Of a DNA stretch of 5,861 bases, positions 3,878 through 5,861 are shown one piece after another (position 1 is the first letter of the stretch; every line of letters begins with the position of its first letter). Under the pieces are notes generated by a model. That model was given only the letters and a program-made list of their open reading frames with translations. It was not told where the DNA came from and did no database searches. The position numbers were made by a program, and so were the translations under genes. Location: NCBI GenBank assembly GCA_903932755.1, contig CAIZHL010000603.1, forward strand, positions 1 through 5,861, in the 5' to 3' direction. The stretch comes from an uncultured beta proteobacterium. GTDB lineage: Bacteria > Pseudomonadota > Gammaproteobacteria > Burkholderiales > Rhodocyclaceae.

Positions 3878-5861
3878 ATGGCAACGCCCGACGATAACTC
3901 CGTAACCGATCCTCCTTTCGACCCGTCGAGCAACCTCGACGAGGCCGTCCGTGGTCTGTTGCAGGGCGGTTCATGGATATTCACGGGGCCGCGCCTCCTC
4001 ACTTATTCGCTGCATTCCGATACGCTCCTGGCTTCCTGGAGCGACGCGCAAACCGTTGCCGTCGACCGGGCTTTCGCCGCCTGGGCGGCCGTGGCGAACA
4101 TCCAATTCAAGCGCGTGGCCGGCCCCACGGATTACACGCTGACCGCCGCCGACCTCGCGATCACCATCAGCGCAGACCTGGCTTCCGTGTATCCCGGCGC
4201 TACGGCCGTCGGGGTGTTCCCCGACCCGGCTTATGCGAACACGCTGCTGTTGGGCCTCGGCATGGGCCGATTCAGTTACCCGCATCCCGAAGGCGACATC
4301 TTCCTCAATGTCTTCGCGACGGAACTGAACTATTTCTCGCCGGGAGGCGCGGGGTTTGCGGTCGGGCTGCACGAGATCGGGCATGCGCTGGGGCTCAAGC
4401 ACCCCTTCGACGACGGCGGCAACCTCCGGCCGACATTCGCGGAACTCGGCATTGGCGCGCTCGACAACGGTCTCGACACCGTGATGAGCTACAACGACGC
4501 CTTCCCGAGTTCTCCCTCGTATGCCAACAGCTACCAGATCACGCCGATGGCGCTGGACATCCTCGCCATCCAGCGCATCTACGGCGCGAACATGTCTTAC
4601 CACACGGGGAACGACACCTACCGCCTGCTGAACGACAGCATGGTGCGCGCCGTCTGGGATGCTGGCGGCATCGACACCTTCGACGCCTCGGCCTTGAAAT
4701 CCGCCGTCACCATCGAACTGACGCCCGGCTTCATGATCGATCATGGCCTGTATTCGCGCACGGCCATCGCCTACGGCGTCACCATCGAGAATGCGATCGG
4801 CGGGACGGGCAACGACAGCCTCACCGGCAACGCGGCCGACAACCGGCTGGACGGGCGCGCCGGAGCCGATGTCATGACCGGAGGCCTCGGCAACGACACC
4901 TACGTGCTGGACAACGCGGGCGATGTCGTCACCGAGAACCTGAATGAAGGCACCGACACGGTGCAAGCCTCGATCAGCTACACGCTGGGGCCCAACCTTG
5001 AAAACCTTACGCTGACGGGAACCGCCGCCATCAACGGCACGGGCAACGGGCTCGACAATGTCATCACCGGCAATGCCGCGGCGAACGTGCTCGACGGCGG
5101 GGCCGGCGCCGACACGCTGATCGGAGGCGCGGGCGCCGACACCTATGTGGTGGACAATCCGGGCGACACGGTAAGCGAACTTTCCACGGTGGCCGGCGTG
5201 ATCGACACGGTGCTCGCTTCGGTCGGCTTCACGCTGGGCGCCAACATGGAGAACCTGACCCTCACCGGCAGCGGCAACATCGACGGCACCGGCAATGGGC
5301 TGGCCAACGTGCTCAGCGGCAATGCCGGGATCAACGTCCTCGCGGGCGGCGCCGGCAACGACACCTATATCGTGAACACGGCGGGCGATACCGTCGTCGA
5401 GACTTCTGCGGTGGCGACCGAGATCGACCTCGTGCAATCCAGCGTCAGTTTCACCCTTGGGGACAACCTGGAGAAGCTCACGCTGGCGGATCTGGCGGAC
5501 ATCGACGGCAGCGGCAATGGACTGGCCAACACGATTCAGGGCAACGACGGCGCCAACGTACTCGACGGTGGAGCGGGTGCCGACACATTGAAGGGCGGCA
5601 AGGGCGACGACACCTACCGGGTCGACCTAGTGAAGAGTGGCACGGTAGCGGTACTGCAGGACGTGGTGACGGAGAACCTCAACGAAGGCACCGACGACAC
5701 GCTGACATTGCGCACGGCGGGAGCCCTTGGGCTTGCCGCAGCCACCACGCTGACCCTGGGCGCCAACCTGGAGAACCTCGACGCCTCGGCCACCGGCAGC
5801 ACCAAACTCAACCTGACGGGCAACGCCGGCAACAACATCCTGACCGGCAACGATTGGGACA
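3878..5861 (+). CDS. Serralysin-type (M10) zinc metalloprotease with RTX repeat modules, C-terminus beyond the window
   Basis: The first 661 codons of a secreted calcium-dependent protease. The catalytic domain (about 30-235) contains the zinc motif HEIGHALGLKH (165-175; H165, H169 and H175 bind zinc, E166 is catalytic) and the Met-turn TVMSYN (201-206), with M203 and Y205 matching the serralysin fifth-ligand Tyr. It ends with TPMALDILAIQRIYGAN (222-238). The Peptidase_M10_C region follows, including VWDAGGIDTFDAS (259-271). From residue 308 come RTX nonapeptides (GGxGxDxxx) in repeated modules. There is no N-terminal signal peptide, as expected for type I secretion by a C-terminal signal, which lies outside the window. 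The ATG at 3878 has GGTGAT four bases upstream; an in-frame GTG at 3869 is a weaker option and the frame is closed at 3845. Classical serralysins are about 480 residues, so this is an extended form. No transporter or inhibitor gene is visible. Confidence 0.93.
   Translation, partial: MATPDDNSVTDPPFDPSSNLDEAVRGLLQGGSWIFTGPRLLTYSLHSDTLLASWSDAQTVAVDRAFAAWAAVANIQFKRVAGPTDYTLTAADLAITISADLASVYPGATAVGVFPDPAYANTLLLGLGMGRFSYPHPEGDIFLNVFATELNYFSPGGAGFAVGLHEIGHALGLKHPFDDGGNLRPTFAELGIGALDNGLDTVMSYNDAFPSSPSYANSYQITPMALDILAIQRIYGANMSYHTGNDTYRLLNDSMVRAVWDAGGIDTFDASALKSAVTIELTPGFMIDHGLYSRTAIAYGVTIENAIGGTGNDSLTGNAADNRLDGRAGADVMTGGLGNDTYVLDNAGDVVTENLNEGTDTVQASISYTLGPNLENLTLTGTAAINGTGNGLDNVITGNAAANVLDGGAGADTLIGGAGADTYVVDNPGDTVSELSTVAGVIDTVLASVGFTLGANMENLTLTGSGNIDGTGNGLANVLSGNAGINVLAGGAGNDTYIVNTAGDTVVETSAVATEIDLVQSSVSFTLGDNLEKLTLADLADIDGSGNGLANTIQGNDGANVLDGGAGADTLKGGKGDDTYRVDLVKSGTVAVLQDVVTENLNEGTDDTLTLRTAGALGLAAATTLTLGANLENLDASATGSTKLNLTGNAGNNILTGNDWD
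4799..5861 (+). repeat. RTX calcium-binding repeat modules inside the protease gene
   Basis: The C-terminal half of the protease is built from modules of 89, 83, 74 and 102 residues (residues 306-394, 395-477, 478-551, 552-653), with a fifth starting at the edge. Each has a run of nonapeptides, then a DTYxVD turn, a variable hinge and a spacer. Nonapeptide runs begin at residues 308 (four), 398 (three), 481 (two), 555 (three) and 648 (one or more). Modules 1-3 share the spacer TLGxNLENLTLTG or a near relative, then G(T/S)GNGL. Module 4 has a different spacer, ENLDASATG. The nonapeptides form a calcium-filled parallel beta-roll in known RTX proteins. Copies differ at many wobble positions, so the duplications are not recent. 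Confidence 0.9.

Noticed and set aside
3973..4947. A 324-codon plus-strand frame inside the protease gene
   Set aside because: Its Arg/His/Pro-rich product is a +2 shadow of the protease frame and covers the zinc-site codons out of frame.
3971..5437. A 488-codon open frame on the minus strand opposite the protease gene
   Set aside because: Its product is Val/Arg/Gly/Asp-rich with no recognisable domain. It is the mirror of a GC-rich repetitive coding sequence, whose codon bias avoids stops on the opposite strand. The plus-strand frame has clear catalytic and RTX motifs.
4799..5861. A CRISPR array or non-coding satellite in the repeated DNA
   Set aside because: The repeats are in frame, diverge mainly at wobble positions and encode RTX nonapeptides, so they are protein repeats.

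Overview
This window looks like chromosome from a GC-rich Gram-negative proteobacterium, most likely a betaproteobacterium (perhaps Rhodocyclales-like). That placement is inferred from the strong G/C bias at third codon positions, the MetY, DUF465, CBS and NarX/NarL-type proteins, and a proteobacterial tRNA-Thr with encoded CCA. No marker in the window fixes the taxonomy.

Layout. Positions 1-3465 hold only minus-strand genes. In transcription order (right to left) these are a soluble PAS-containing NarX-type histidine kinase with a degenerate N-terminal receiver-like domain (3465-1948), its NarL/LuxR-type response regulator (1945-1304), a two-CBS-domain protein (1173-739), a small DUF465/YdcH-family protein (720-496) and the N-terminal third of O-acetylhomoserine sulfhydrylase MetY, which runs off the left edge (383-1). 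The kinase and regulator are separated by 2 bases and the CBS and DUF465 genes by 18, so each pair is probably co-transcribed. The 112-bp gap before metY holds three short inverted repeats. The 130-bp gap before the CBS gene holds a terminator-like hairpin facing the other way.

At 3466-3530 the orientation switches. A tRNA-Thr(UGU) gene on the plus strand has its own promoter and a strong intrinsic terminator. After a roughly 220-bp non-coding stretch comes a large plus-strand gene, open at the right edge. It encodes a serralysin-type (M10) zinc metalloprotease whose catalytic domain is followed by at least four repeated calcium-binding RTX modules. The missing signal peptide and the RTX repeats suggest type I secretion, but no transporter genes are visible.

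How the parts work together. The kinase/regulator pair is a self-contained cytoplasmic signalling unit with unknown stimulus and targets. The CBS, DUF465 and MetY genes look like housekeeping and metabolic genes. The protease is an accessory, secreted-protein locus just beyond a tRNA. I did not find a clearly novel system. The most notable points are the receiver-like domain that has lost every phosphorylation residue, and the modular RTX architecture with two kinds of inter-repeat spacer.
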